Assembly (NCBI RefSeq): GCF_040839445.1
Contig: NZ_JBDPGJ010000005.1
Location: forward strand, 1 to 64,000
Direction of reading: 5' to 3'
Length of the DNA: 64,000 nt
Source of the DNA: Aquibium pacificus
GTDB lineage: Bacteria > Pseudomonadota > Alphaproteobacteria > Rhizobiales > Rhizobiaceae
Both the position numbers and the translations under genes were made by a program. Each line of letters opens with the position of its first letter. Position 1 is the stretch's first letter. This document shows, piece by piece, positions 7,855 through 16,181 of this stretch. The notes beneath the pieces are model-generated. The model ran no database searches, was not told the origin of the DNA, and saw only the letters and a list, made by a program, of their open reading frames with translations.

Positions 7855-9108
7855 TTGATCGAGTCTATTCTGTTCTTCTCGCTCGGCTTTCTCTGCGCCG
7901 GCTTCCTGGCGCTGATGGTCGCGCCTGCGCTTTGGCGGCGCGCGGTCGTCTTAACCCGCCGGCGCATCGAATCCACGGTTCCCCTGTCTCTCAACGAGAT
8001 ACAGGCGGACAAGGACCGGATGCGGGCAGAGTTCGCAATGTCCACCCGGCGGCTGGAGATGAGCATCAAGTCCTTCCGGGAGAAGGCAGCGGGCCAGATC
8101 GTCGAGATCAACCGCAACCAGGAACAGCTGAAGCGGCTGGCCGAGGAGAAGGCCGAGAAGAACGGCACCATCACTGAACTGGAATCGCAGGCCAGCGAAC
8201 TGCGCGGCGAACTGCGGCTGCGCGAGGAACAGCTCCAGCAGATCCGCGACCGCATGGCGGCCGCGGACCGGCAGCTCGAGGAACGGGCCCTGGAAATCGA
8301 GAAGCTCGGCCGGATGTACGACGAGGCGAGCTTCGCCGCCAGCAGTCGCCAGATCGAGCTTGTTGCCCGCGAGGCCGAATTCGAACGCGTCTCGGGCGAT
8401 GTCGGCATGTTGAGAACGCAGCGCAAGGAATCGGAGCGCCGCCTTCGCGAGATCGCGACCGAGAACAAGCAGGCGCAGGAAACCTTGCGCGCCGAGCGGA
8501 AGAAGACCGAGGAACTCGAAAAGAAGCTCGAGCGGATGGTCACGAGCCTGACCGACCGCGAGGACAAGCTCGACCGGCGCGAAAAGGAACTCGCGCGGCT
8601 GAGGGAGCAGACCAAGCAGGCCGCGAAGACGGAGGACGAGCTCTCCCGGCAATTGTCGGAAGCCGAGGCACAGCGGGTCAGGCTCGAAGCGGAACTGGCC
8701 GAGTTCACCTTGCAGATGTCGACGCTGCTGTCCTCGGCCACGGGGGGAGATGTGGAGAAGGCGATGGAGAGACTGAACACGGACCGCGAGCGGCTCGAGG
8801 AGCGGCTGGCGCTGCTGGTGCGGGAGAACAAGAAGCTCAAGACCGAGCTCTCGGCCTACGAGCGTTCGAAATCCGAGGAGTGGGATCAGCAGAAGCGCGA
8901 GAACGCCCTGCTGCGCGAGCAGATCAACGATCTGGCGGCCGAGGTCGTGCGGCTGACCGAAATGCTCGACGGGCCGGAATCGGCGATCTCAACCGCGCTG
9001 GCCAAGGCGCCGGCGATGACCGGCGGTGTGACCGGGCAGGAACGCCGGACCGCGAGCCTCGCCGATCGCGTCCGCGCGCTCAAGGAAGCCGCGGCGGCCG
9101 GCCGCTGA
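7855..9108 (+). CDS. Membrane-anchored long coiled-coil protein, unknown function
   Basis: This is a roughly 417-residue protein with one N-terminal transmembrane segment (about residues 2-28, SILFFSLGFLCAGFLALMV) followed by a basic stretch and then some 330 residues of heptad-rich, Glu/Lys/Arg-rich coiled coil. The last 40 residues are less charged (LADRVRALKEAAAAGR). This gives a bitopic protein with a cytoplasmic rod. It follows eipA by 127 bp in the same direction; a CtrA-like TTAACC occurs in the gap at 7753-7758. The start is uncertain: TTG at 7855 puts the membrane segment at the N-terminus, while GTG at 7807 would add 16 residues. I do not recognise a named family. An envelope or division role is only inferred from position. 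Confidence 0.75.
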   Translation: MIESILFFSLGFLCAGFLALMVAPALWRRAVVLTRRRIESTVPLSLNEIQADKDRMRAEFAMSTRRLEMSIKSFREKAAGQIVEINRNQEQLKRLAEEKAEKNGTITELESQASELRGELRLREEQLQQIRDRMAAADRQLEERALEIEKLGRMYDEASFAASSRQIELVAREAEFERVSGDVGMLRTQRKESERRLREIATENKQAQETLRAERKKTEELEKKLERMVTSLTDREDKLDRREKELARLREQTKQAAKTEDELSRQLSEAEAQRVRLEAELAEFTLQMSTLLSSATGGDVEKAMERLNTDRERLEERLALLVRENKKLKTELSAYERSKSEEWDQQKRENALLREQINDLAAEVVRLTEMLDGPESAISTALAKAPAMTGGVTGQERRTASLADRVRALKEAAAAGR

Positions 9109-9118
9109 CGATCCGTCG

Positions 9119-9946
9119 CTATCGGCGCCTCCACAGCTGGTGCAGCATGATGGCCGACGCGGCCGCGACGTTGAGGCTGTCGAACCCGGCCGACATGTCG
9201 ATACGGACCGACCTTAGTGTCTCCAGGACGGTTTCGGGCAGGCCGTGCCCTTCGCTCCCCAGAAGGATCGCCGTTCGGCCCCGGCAATCCAGCGCGGTCG
9301 AAGCGATCCGTCCGCGCGGCGACAGCGCGAGGCACTCGAAGCCATGCCGCGCAAGGGCTGTCAGGATGCTCCCGGCGTCGCCCGACCGCACGAACGGCAC
9401 CTTGAGTGCAGCCCCGACCGAGACGCGGATCGACTTGCGGTAGAGAGGGTCGCAGCTGGTCTCGTCGAGCAGGACGCCCTCAGCCTCGAACGCGGCCGCA
9501 TTGCGGAAGACCGCTCCGACGTTGTCGTGGTTGGAAATCCCGATGAGGATCGGAAGGACCGCCCTCGCGGACAGGCCGCCGAGAAAGCGGTCGAGGTCCG
9601 GAGGCTCGCCGCGGCGGCCGATCGCCAGAACGCCGCGATGCACGTGGTAGCCGGCGACGGCATCCAGCACCGACTTTCCCGCCACGTAGATCGGCACATG
9701 CGGCGGCACGCGTTCGATGATGTCGGTCGTTCCGTCGAGGCGGCTCTCGAGGATCAGGACGGATTCCGCCTCGAATGCGGAACTCCCGAACAGCACGTTC
9801 AGCACGACCTTGCCTTCGGCGACGAAGCGTCCTTCCCGCCCGACGAGGTCCCGCTCGCGGATGTCCCTGTAAGCCGCCAGCCGCTCGTCGGCAGGATCGT
9901 CGATGCGGGTGAGGCGCGAAGCCTCGCTCACCGGATCTGGATGCAT
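9119..9946 (-). CDS. TrmH/SpoU-family RNA 2'-O-ribose methyltransferase
   Basis: This is a 275-residue SPOUT-fold methyltransferase. Motif 1 is ISNHDNVGAVFRNAAAF, motif 2 LLGSEGHGLPE and motif 3 MSAGFDSLNVAAASAIMLH, which form the trefoil knot binding S-adenosylmethionine. An N-terminal substrate-binding domain (about 20-105, with GREGRFVAEGKVVLN) is present. Target could be tRNA or 23S rRNA; the sequence does not decide. It converges on the coiled-coil gene with a 10-bp gap and is codirectional with the regulator upstream. Confidence 0.9.
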   Translation of the reverse strand: MHPDPVSEASRLTRIDDPADERLAAYRDIRERDLVGREGRFVAEGKVVLNVLFGSSAFEAESVLILESRLDGTTDIIERVPPHVPIYVAGKSVLDAVAGYHVHRGVLAIGRRGEPPDLDRFLGGLSARAVLPILIGISNHDNVGAVFRNAAAFEAEGVLLDETSCDPLYRKSIRVSVGAALKVPFVRSGDAGSILTALARHGFECLALSPRGRIASTALDCRGRTAILLGSEGHGLPETVLETLRSVRIDMSAGFDSLNVAAASAIMLHQLWRRR

Positions 9947-10039
9947 GTATGTCTCGCGCTCGATGTCACGCGGCGGATAGACGGCGAGGAGCGGAAAAGG
10001 TCAACAGCCGGCCGGTTCACGGCCCGCGTCGCGGCGCGA

Positions 10040-10372
10040 TCAGGTCGAACGAGCGAGCGCGAGGGGGACTTTGGCCGGTTCGTCCACGAACATCAGGTCG
10101 AGCGTGGAGAAGAGGGTTCTGACGTTTTCGGAATTGCAGGAGTAGTAGATCGTCTGCTTGTCGCGGCGGGTGCGCACGAGCCCGAGGCTTCTCAGTCTAG
10201 CAAGGTGCTGGGACAGGGCGGACTGGCTGAGCCCTACCTTTCCTGCGATCGTGCCGACGGCGAGTTCTCCCGAAAGCAGCTCGCACATGATCTGGATACG
10301 CTTGCTGTTGGCAAACGCGGTGAGAAACGCTGCCGCGTCGTCGGCATGGAGACAAAGTGGTCCCTTGTGCAA
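10040..10372 (-). CDS. NolR-like ArsR-family transcriptional regulator
   Basis: This 110-residue winged-helix repressor has a core ANSKRIQIMCELLSGELAV, then VGLSQSALSQHLARLRSLGL, then RRDKQTIYYSCNSENV. It is close to rhizobial NolR and lacks the CXC metal site of ArsR/SmtB, so metal sensing is not expected. It starts at TTG (10372) behind a good Shine-Dalgarno GGAGG with 6-nt spacing. A 19-bp perfect dyad lies 66 bp upstream (10438-10456) and is a likely autoregulatory operator. Its target genes are not evident; NolR proteins regulate symbiosis and growth functions globally. Confidence 0.85.
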   Translation of the reverse strand: MHKGPLCLHADDAAAFLTAFANSKRIQIMCELLSGELAVGTIAGKVGLSQSALSQHLARLRSLGLVRTRRDKQTIYYSCNSENVRTLFSTLDLMFVDEPAKVPLALARST

Positions 10373-10437
10373 TTTCGCCTCCGTCCGTCCTTCAAACCCC
10401 GCAGGACCAGCAAGCGGAGAAGTTCCGCTTTCTGAGC

Positions 10438-10456
10438 TTACGCTAACGTAGCGTAA
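10438..10456. promoter_or_regulatory. Palindromic operator candidate upstream of the ArsR gene
   Basis: ttacgcta-acg-tagcgtaa is a perfect inverted repeat with 8-bp arms and a 3-bp spacer. It sits in the A/T-rich 143-bp gap between the HugZ-type gene and the ArsR gene, 66 bp before the latter. The length and symmetry suit a winged-helix dimer, so autoregulation is inferred. Confidence 0.6.
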
Positions 10457-10515
10457 TTCAGTTTGTCCTCGAACGAAAGTCGGCTGGAGCGAATTTGTGC
10501 CGGGTAAGAAGAAAT

Positions 10516-11289
10516 TCAGCGGATTTCTCTCGCTGCCCGCGCTTCCGCCGCCATCGAAACGAGTGCCTTGCGCAAATCGGCGGCCGATTCGAGAGGTTGG
10601 GGGAAGAAGACGCGGCGCGAATCATCGCCGCAGGCGACGTCGATCCCGTCCGCGTCGATGCCCGTCATGATCCAGTCACCGTCACCCTTCGCCCTGGCGA
10701 AATGATCTGCATAGAGGGCGATGGCGTCGCGATGATCGGCGTTCATGTGGTTGAGCGCACCCTGCTCAGCGACGGCCAGTCCTTCGGTTGCGGGACTTCG
10801 CGTGAGCAGATCGGACGCTTCCAGCGCGTATGCCTTGCCGAATCCGCCATTCAGGCTCGCCCGCTCCGGCCGTAGCCGGAAGAAAGAGAAGTCGCCGAAA
10901 TCGGCGTAGAGCGCCGCCTTCGGATGGCGATTGAGGTACCGGCGCCGCGCCCGCTTGCCGTCGTCTGACTCCCGGTCCAGGCGCTCGGCGAGGCAGGCGA
11001 GCGTCACGCGCGGATGGGCGAGGGGGTCGCCCTTGCCGGGTTCCCCGAGCAGAAGCGAGCAGCGCGGGTCGGCCATGAGGCCGCCGGTGTGCGTCGAGAG
11101 CGTCGAGACGAGGATCAGCGGCGACCCGTCGAGATCGGTCGCGGTCGCGACGCGACTCGCGAAGGGCGCACCGGTCCCGGGTTCCAGTACGGCGAGCGCG
11201 CCGTATCGGGAGGCGCGCAGCAGCGACTTGGCGAGACGGATCGCCTCCGCGTCGGTGGGACGGATCACGTCCTTCTTCTCGCCGGCCAT
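10516..11289 (-). CDS. HugZ-type heme utilisation / PNPOx-like protein with DUF2470 domain
   Basis: This 257-residue protein has an N-terminal split-barrel flavin-binding domain of the pyridoxamine-phosphate-oxidase fold (about 15-165, with RYGALAVLEPGTGAPFASRV and GDFSFFRLRPERASLNGGFG). A C-terminal DUF2470 domain follows, with the histidine motif LNHMNADHRDAIALYA. This architecture is shared by HugZ/HutZ-like proteins that bind or degrade heme. GGFGKAY is the typical link segment. No heme uptake gene is nearby, so the substrate remains an inference from the family. The start MAGEKKDVIRP is the usual N-terminus. Confidence 0.87.
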   Translation of the reverse strand: MAGEKKDVIRPTDAEAIRLAKSLLRASRYGALAVLEPGTGAPFASRVATATDLDGSPLILVSTLSTHTGGLMADPRCSLLLGEPGKGDPLAHPRVTLACLAERLDRESDDGKRARRRYLNRHPKAALYADFGDFSFFRLRPERASLNGGFGKAYALEASDLLTRSPATEGLAVAEQGALNHMNADHRDAIALYADHFARAKGDGDWIMTGIDADGIDVACGDDSRRVFFPQPLESAADLRKALVSMAAEARAAREIR

Positions 11290-11365
11290 TCTGGCATCTC
11301 CCTCGTCAGATCACGTGGATTGCGTCGTCCGCGTGCTTCAGGATAAGCGGACAACGTCTGTCCAC

Positions 11366-12523
11366 TTATCCTCCGATCACCCCGCTTCGGGCAAGGGCTT
11401 CCGCGCGGTCCGTGGATATGCCGAAGGCGGCGAGCGCTGCCATGCCGTCGTTCTTCGTTGCGGGACCAGACGGCGCGGAGACTGTGCGGGAAAAACGCGG
11501 CGCGGGTGCGGCGCGTCTGAGTTTTCCCTGGGCGCGGAACGTGCCGCGGGCGACGTTGAGGGCGTGGTCGGGTGCCTCGGCCATCGACAGGACGGGGGCG
11601 ACACAGGCGTCCGTTTCCGCGAAGATCGACCACCAGTCGTCGCGGGATCGCTGCGCGACCGTGCCGGCAATGGCCTCTCGCATCGCAGGCCAGAGCGAAA
11701 CGTCGTATTGCGCCCTGGCAAGACGCTCCTCCAACGGCAGGAGACGCGCGAACTCGGCGAAGAACTGCGGCTCGAGACAGGCGACGGCAATGTGGCGGCC
11801 GTCGGAGGTTTCGTAGGTGTCGTAGAACGGCGCGCCCGAATCGAGCAGGTTCGAGCCGCGCTGGTCGTGCCACAGACCCGCTGCAAGCAGCGCGTAGGGG
11901 AGGGAGCCGAGCGTGGCGGCGCCATCCACCATCGCCGCGTCCACCACCTGGCCCCTTCCGGAGCGCGAGCGCTCGAACAGCGCCGCCAGAATGCCGGCGA
12001 TCAGGAACATGGTTCCCCCGCCATAGTCCGCCACAAGATTGAGCGGTGGCACCGGCTTTCCGCCCTTCGGCCCGATGGCGTGCAGCATGCCCGTCAGTGC
12101 GAGATAGGTGAGATCGTGGCCGGCGCGCGCCGCGAGCGGCCCCTCCTGTCCGAACCCGGTCATCCTGCCATAGACCAGGCCGGGATTCGCCTCCAGGAGT
12201 TCATCCGGACCGAGGCCGAGCCGCTCCATCACGCCGGGCCGGAAACCCTCGATCAGGACGTCGGCTCCGGCGGCGAGTTCGCGCATCAGTGCCATGCCCT
12301 CCGGTGCCTTGAGGTCCACCTTGACGGTGCCGCGGCCCTGTCTGTCGAGATCGAGTTCGGGCGGCAGATTGAGGAAGGAAGCGGCGGCGCCGAGGCGGGC
12401 GACGCGAACCACGGTCGCCCCCATCTCCGACAGGATCAGCGCCGCCAACGGCACCGGACCGAGCCCGGCCATCTCGATGACCTTGAGGCCGCTAAGCGGC
12501 CCCTTCCGTTCCTCCTCCCCCAC
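11366..12523 (-). CDS. CaiB/BaiF CoA-transferase family, alpha-methylacyl-CoA racemase-like
   Basis: This is a 385-residue family III CoA-transferase-fold protein. GLKVIEMAGLGPVPLAALIL opens the domain, and NPGLVYGRMTGFGQEGPLA and AGHDLTYLALTGMLHAIG resemble alpha-methylacyl-CoA racemase, where the His of GHDL and an Asp in the following VADYGGG form the catalytic pair. Racemisation of 2-methylacyl-CoA esters is therefore more likely than CoA transfer. The start is GTG at 12523, 11 bp from the stop of the SDR gene, so the two probably form one acyl-CoA degradation operon. Confidence 0.88.
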   Translation of the reverse strand: MGEEERKGPLSGLKVIEMAGLGPVPLAALILSEMGATVVRVARLGAAASFLNLPPELDLDRQGRGTVKVDLKAPEGMALMRELAAGADVLIEGFRPGVMERLGLGPDELLEANPGLVYGRMTGFGQEGPLAARAGHDLTYLALTGMLHAIGPKGGKPVPPLNLVADYGGGTMFLIAGILAALFERSRSGRGQVVDAAMVDGAATLGSLPYALLAAGLWHDQRGSNLLDSGAPFYDTYETSDGRHIAVACLEPQFFAEFARLLPLEERLARAQYDVSLWPAMREAIAGTVAQRSRDDWWSIFAETDACVAPVLSMAEAPDHALNVARGTFRAQGKLRRAAPAPRFSRTVSAPSGPATKNDGMAALAAFGISTDRAEALARSGVIGG

Positions 12524-12534
12524 CGATTTCGCGC

Positions 12535-13296
12535 CTAGCGCGGCGCCATGCGGATCGCGCCGTCGAGGCGGATGGTCTCGGCGTTGAGCATCTGGTTCTC
12601 GACGATGTGGCAGGCGAGTGCGCCGTATTCGGCCGGTTCGCCAAGGCGCGAGGGGAAGGGCACCTGCTGCCCGAGCGAGCGCTGCGCATCCTCCGGCAGG
12701 CCGGCGAGCATCGGCGTCTTGAAGATGCCTGGCGCGATCGTACAGACGCGGATGCCGGCGCGCGACAGGTCGCGCGCGATCGGCAGCGTCATTCCCACCA
12801 CGCCGCCCTTCGAGGCCGAGTAGGCGGCCTGGCCGATCTGGCCGTCGAAGGCCGCGACCGAAGCCGTGTTGACGATGACGCCGCGCTCGCCGCCTTCCAG
12901 CGGCTCCGACTTCTCGCAGAGCGAGGCGAACAGCCGGATCATGTTGAAGGTGCCGGCGAGGTTGACGTTGATGACCTTCAGGAAGGCATCGAGCGGATGC
13001 GCGCCTTCTTTGCCGGTCGTCTTCATCGCGATGGCGATGCCGGCGCAGTTTACCAGGATGCGCGGGGTGCCGAGTTTATCGACCACCGCCTTGAACGCGG
13101 CCTCACCGCTCTCCGCGCTCGACACGTCGCATTTGACCGCGATGCCGCCGATGTCGGCGGCGACCTTCTCCGCGCGCTCCATGCCGACGTCGAAGACCGC
13201 GACCTTCGCGCCGCGCGCGGCGAGCGCGCGCGCCGTCGCTTCGCCGAGACCCGATCCGCCGCCGGTTACGATGGCGACCTGACCCGATGCGTCCAT
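12535..13296 (-). CDS. SDR-family 3-hydroxyacyl-CoA dehydrogenase (type 2-like)
   Basis: This is a 253-residue classical short-chain dehydrogenase. It has the NAD site GGGSGLGEATARAL, the Asp of VFDVGMER that selects NAD over NADP, NCAGIA, catalytic Ser in NTASVAAFDG and the YSASKGG active site, and APGIFKTPML near the end. The inserts and end (LNAETIRLDGAIRMAPR) closely resemble 3-hydroxyacyl-CoA dehydrogenase type 2 (HSD17B10). It would act in beta-oxidation of branched acyl-CoAs together with the racemase-like gene immediately downstream. ATG at 13296 has a strong ribosome site (GGGAGGA). Confidence 0.9.
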   Translation of the reverse strand: MDASGQVAIVTGGGSGLGEATARALAARGAKVAVFDVGMERAEKVAADIGGIAVKCDVSSAESGEAAFKAVVDKLGTPRILVNCAGIAIAMKTTGKEGAHPLDAFLKVINVNLAGTFNMIRLFASLCEKSEPLEGGERGVIVNTASVAAFDGQIGQAAYSASKGGVVGMTLPIARDLSRAGIRVCTIAPGIFKTPMLAGLPEDAQRSLGQQVPFPSRLGEPAEYGALACHIVENQMLNAETIRLDGAIRMAPR

Positions 13297-13524
13297 GAGA
13301 TATCCTCCCGAAATGTTATGAAGCAAAACAATCTTGCCTCATGGTAGCGGGAGGAGAGGCGGAAAGGCAAGACTGCCGGCCCGTCCTGGCCGTGCGACAT
13401 GGATGCATCGGCCCGGCGACATTCCGCGCATGCGCTCGTTGCGGCGCCGGATGTTTTCCACCGTCGTCAGGAACGGGACGGAGAGCGCGACCGGGAGGCC
13501 GACGCGCGTCCGGATCGCCGGGCT

Positions 13525-14685
13525 CTAGCGGTCCAGCACGCTTCTGATCTCGACCAGATTGGACCGCACCCGCAGCACGTAGAAGCCCATGGTGGCGAGG
13601 TGCGTGGGCATGATCCAGCCGGCTTCGTCGCCGTTGGAGATGATGAAGGGCGTGATCTTGAGCGCCGAGACGATCTGGTTCTCGGTCGTCTCCCACAGCG
13701 TCGCGAGCCCGCGGCTGGTGATGACGTCGGTAAAGTCGTGCCGGGCGCCCTTGAGGACGCCGTAATATCCGTAGAGTTGCCCATACGCGAACCAGAACCG
13801 GTCGTCCGCGCGCACGTCGAACCAGCCCGCGTTGTAAAGCTCGGAGCGCTCACGAAGGATAGCCGAGGTCGAGCCGATGTCGCTGGCTATCCGGTCGAGG
13901 AACTGGACGAGATTGTCGGCGCGGGCGTCGAAGACGGCATTGCAGGCCTCGAGCCGCGCGTTGAACGCATGCAGGTGTTCGATGGCCGACCGGTAGAAGG
14001 CCGGGGTCGGCGTCTTGAAGCCGAAGGGATCGGTGCCGAAGTACCAGGTGTACTCGTCGAACTGCATGGCGCCGCGGGCGTCCTGGAGGCTCTGGTCGAT
14101 CTGGCTGGTTCCGCGCACGCGGCCGAGCGTGTCGACGAGTTCCACCGTGGTCCGGCGGATGGCCTGGTTCACGCCGCGCTGGAACGATGCCTTGTTGTCG
14201 AGAAAGGGCGTGCTGTCCCAGTCGATCCCGAACAGCCCGACCTTGTAGAGGATCATCGACGAGATCCAGGCGTTCTGGTTGACGTTGAATTCGATCAGGT
14301 CGGCGGCGACTTCGGTAATCGCCGAACGCGTGCAGGTGCGGATTTCCCCTTCCGCGCCACGCGCGGCCGCACCGCCGGTCGCGTCGCCATTCGCGGGGGG
14401 AACGCTTTCGCCGGGGTTGGTGGCGGGAGCGGATACGAACTCGTACTTGGCGGCATATTCCGGGTCGAACCCCGACCAGACCTGCGTATTCCAGATGAAA
14501 TAGCCATAGAGGCCGATCAGCACGAGCAGCATGATGCCGATCGGGCCCTTGATCAGCCAGCCGCGGCGCGCATACCAGCGGCTCGCCGCCATGAACGGCC
14601 ACAGGAGGATGCCGACGACCCAGCCGATGCCGCGACCGATGGCCTGGAAGACCCGGCTGAAGAAGTTGACGATAGGATCGAGCAT
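13525..14685 (-). CDS. DUF2333 family membrane-anchored protein
   Basis: This is a 386-residue protein of unknown function resembling DUF2333. The N-terminus is amphipathic (PIVNFFSRVFQAIGRGIGWV), followed by a transmembrane segment around residues 44-64 (GIMLLVLIGLYGYFIW). The rest is probably periplasmic, with helical and Trp/Tyr-rich stretches (YTWYFGTDPFG, FWFAYGQLYGYYGVLKG). It is the last gene of the minus-strand AAA+ cluster, separated from the preceding gene by copy 2 of the double-hairpin repeat. The start at MLDPIVNFF (14685) is preferred; an upstream ATG at 14703 adds six residues that reach towards the repeat. Confidence 0.72.
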   Translation of the reverse strand: MLDPIVNFFSRVFQAIGRGIGWVVGILLWPFMAASRWYARRGWLIKGPIGIMLLVLIGLYGYFIWNTQVWSGFDPEYAAKYEFVSAPATNPGESVPPANGDATGGAAARGAEGEIRTCTRSAITEVAADLIEFNVNQNAWISSMILYKVGLFGIDWDSTPFLDNKASFQRGVNQAIRRTTVELVDTLGRVRGTSQIDQSLQDARGAMQFDEYTWYFGTDPFGFKTPTPAFYRSAIEHLHAFNARLEACNAVFDARADNLVQFLDRIASDIGSTSAILRERSELYNAGWFDVRADDRFWFAYGQLYGYYGVLKGARHDFTDVITSRGLATLWETTENQIVSALKITPFIISNGDEAGWIMPTHLATMGFYVLRVRSNLVEIRSVLDR

Positions 14686-14699
14686 ATTAACCCCCTGAA

Positions 14700-14801
14700 G
14701 CATGTCTCCGAAACCGGCACCGGTCTCGGGCCGGAGACATGCACAAAAAACAACAAACTAAAGCGCAGCGAGCGAATCCGAAAGATCGCGGCGCGCTTTA
14801 G
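14700..14801 (-). repeat. Dispersed double-hairpin repeat, copy 2
   Basis: The reverse complement matches copy 1 (3336-3442). A first hairpin has arms ctaaagcgc/gcgctttag, and a second has arms gcatgtct/agacatgc around a cccgaaa-like inner stem; the loops differ by scattered substitutions. It lies between two genes of the same operon-like run and supplies the TAA stop codon of the upstream gene. Confidence 0.85.
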
Positions 14802-16084
14802 TCGGCCAGCCCGTAGAGCCGCGCCCGGAACCCAGCCTTGTCGCTGAGATAGTTGGTCTTCAGCATGTCCACAACATGACCGCGCCAGGACTCGTCGAAG
14901 CTCTCGTAGTCCTTATAGAAGGTCTGCTTGTTGAAGACGTAGCGCGACATGAAGTCGTCGGGCACGAAATCGGCGATCAGCATGTTGGTCAGCCAGGCGT
15001 CCGGATGCTCGGGCTTGGCACGCACCAGCAGGAACCTTCGCGCCGGATCGACCTCGTTGAGATCGATGCGCCCGGTCTGGGCCGCCTCCCGCTTTGCCGC
15101 GTTCAGGAAGGGGAAGGTGCCGTCGCGATTGACCTCGTCGGCATGGTTGTGGATCCAGGTCTGCAACCAGACCTTGTCGATGCGCGCGGGATCGGCGGTC
15201 GGCTCGATCCGCCGGATGAGGCCCCGCATCGTCATCTGCGCCCGATGTTCGAGGTAGCCGGACCGGTCGAGCCAGGATTCGCGCGGCAGGTCGAGGCGGC
15301 CGGTCGACAGCAGGAAGTCGAAGACGCGTTTGGCGTCCCGGATCGACAGGTAGCTGACCTGCCACGGGCGCGACCGGCGGAAGCCTGGCGCCGACGGATC
15401 CGAGATGACGGTCGTCATGTCGGGATCGACAAAGACGTAGAGCCCGCCGAAATGGCTGGTCCAGAAGGCGTTGTGGCGGAAGATCACCTGGTCCGGCACC
15501 AGCGCGTTCTCGCGGATGTCGCCGCAGACCTTGGCGAGTTCGACCATGCGCGACAGCATGGCGTCGTCGCGCCAGGCCTCCGGCTCCTGCTTCAGCCGGT
15601 CGGCGAGTCGCCCGAGTTCGGCCGCCTTGCCGAGCACGTCCTCGGCCGACAACACGCGGAACTCGACCTGGTTGATGGAGAGCAGGTCCTCGATGTCCTC
15701 GACCTTGGCGACCGAGTCCTCGATCTCGCCGTAGATCACGTCCTTGATGGTGAGAGCGTCGATCGCGCGGCGGTTGCGCGACAGGAATTCGTACATCAGC
15801 TGCGAGGTGTTGGAGAACGCGGTATGGACCACGGGCAGCTCGATCTGCGCGGGCGTGAGGATGATGAACCGCCGGTTCACCTGATTGGGATCGAGATAAT
15901 GATAGTCGCCGAGTTCGTCCGCCACCTGCGGGGAAAAGCCGGTGCGGTCGATCTCGAAACTCTTGAGCAGCGTCGGCTTCACCCCGAACGCGGCAAGCGC
16001 CTTGTTGTAGCGCTCAATGAGATGCGCGCCCTCGACGGCGAGCAGCCGCCCGTAGATCAGCTCGTTGTCGCGCAGGAGGTTCAT
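14798..16084 (-). CDS. Conserved hypothetical protein of the AAA+ cluster (possibly DUF6638)
   Basis: This is a 428-residue soluble protein with no signal peptide or membrane segment. Recognisable stretches include DYHYLDPNQVNRRFIILTPAQIELP, AFSNTSQLMYEFLSRNRRAI, IFRHNAFWTSHFGGLYVFVDPDM and a basic C-terminal YNLSDKAGFRARL-like end. I do not recognise a catalytic motif. From memory it corresponds to the family NCBI calls DUF6638; this is not verified. It is separated from the AAA+ gene by an accessory insert (about 16.1-16.95 kb) but shares its direction and its neighbours, so it is read as part of that cluster. Its stop codon lies in the double-hairpin repeat. Confidence 0.65.
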   Translation of the reverse strand: MNLLRDNELIYGRLLAVEGAHLIERYNKALAAFGVKPTLLKSFEIDRTGFSPQVADELGDYHYLDPNQVNRRFIILTPAQIELPVVHTAFSNTSQLMYEFLSRNRRAIDALTIKDVIYGEIEDSVAKVEDIEDLLSINQVEFRVLSAEDVLGKAAELGRLADRLKQEPEAWRDDAMLSRMVELAKVCGDIRENALVPDQVIFRHNAFWTSHFGGLYVFVDPDMTTVISDPSAPGFRRSRPWQVSYLSIRDAKRVFDFLLSTGRLDLPRESWLDRSGYLEHRAQMTMRGLIRRIEPTADPARIDKVWLQTWIHNHADEVNRDGTFPFLNAAKREAAQTGRIDLNEVDPARRFLLVRAKPEHPDAWLTNMLIADFVPDDFMSRYVFNKQTFYKDYESFDESWRGHVVDMLKTNYLSDKAGFRARLYGLAD

Positions 16085-16143
16085 CGTCCCTTCTCGCCGT
16101 CTACGGGGGTCCGAAGGACGGGCGGGACACGTGGCTCGCCCGG

Positions 16144-16166
16144 GTGCCCGAAGGGCGGATGAGGGG
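16144..16166 (-). repeat. Half-unit of the local palindromic repeat
   Basis: The 23-base string gtgcccgaagggcggatgagggg is identical to 16748-16770 except that the flanking hairpin half is missing. It sits between the DUF559 gene and the large unknown gene, marking the other edge of the inserted patch. Confidence 0.7.
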
Positions 16167-16181
16167 CGCGGAAGGACATGA

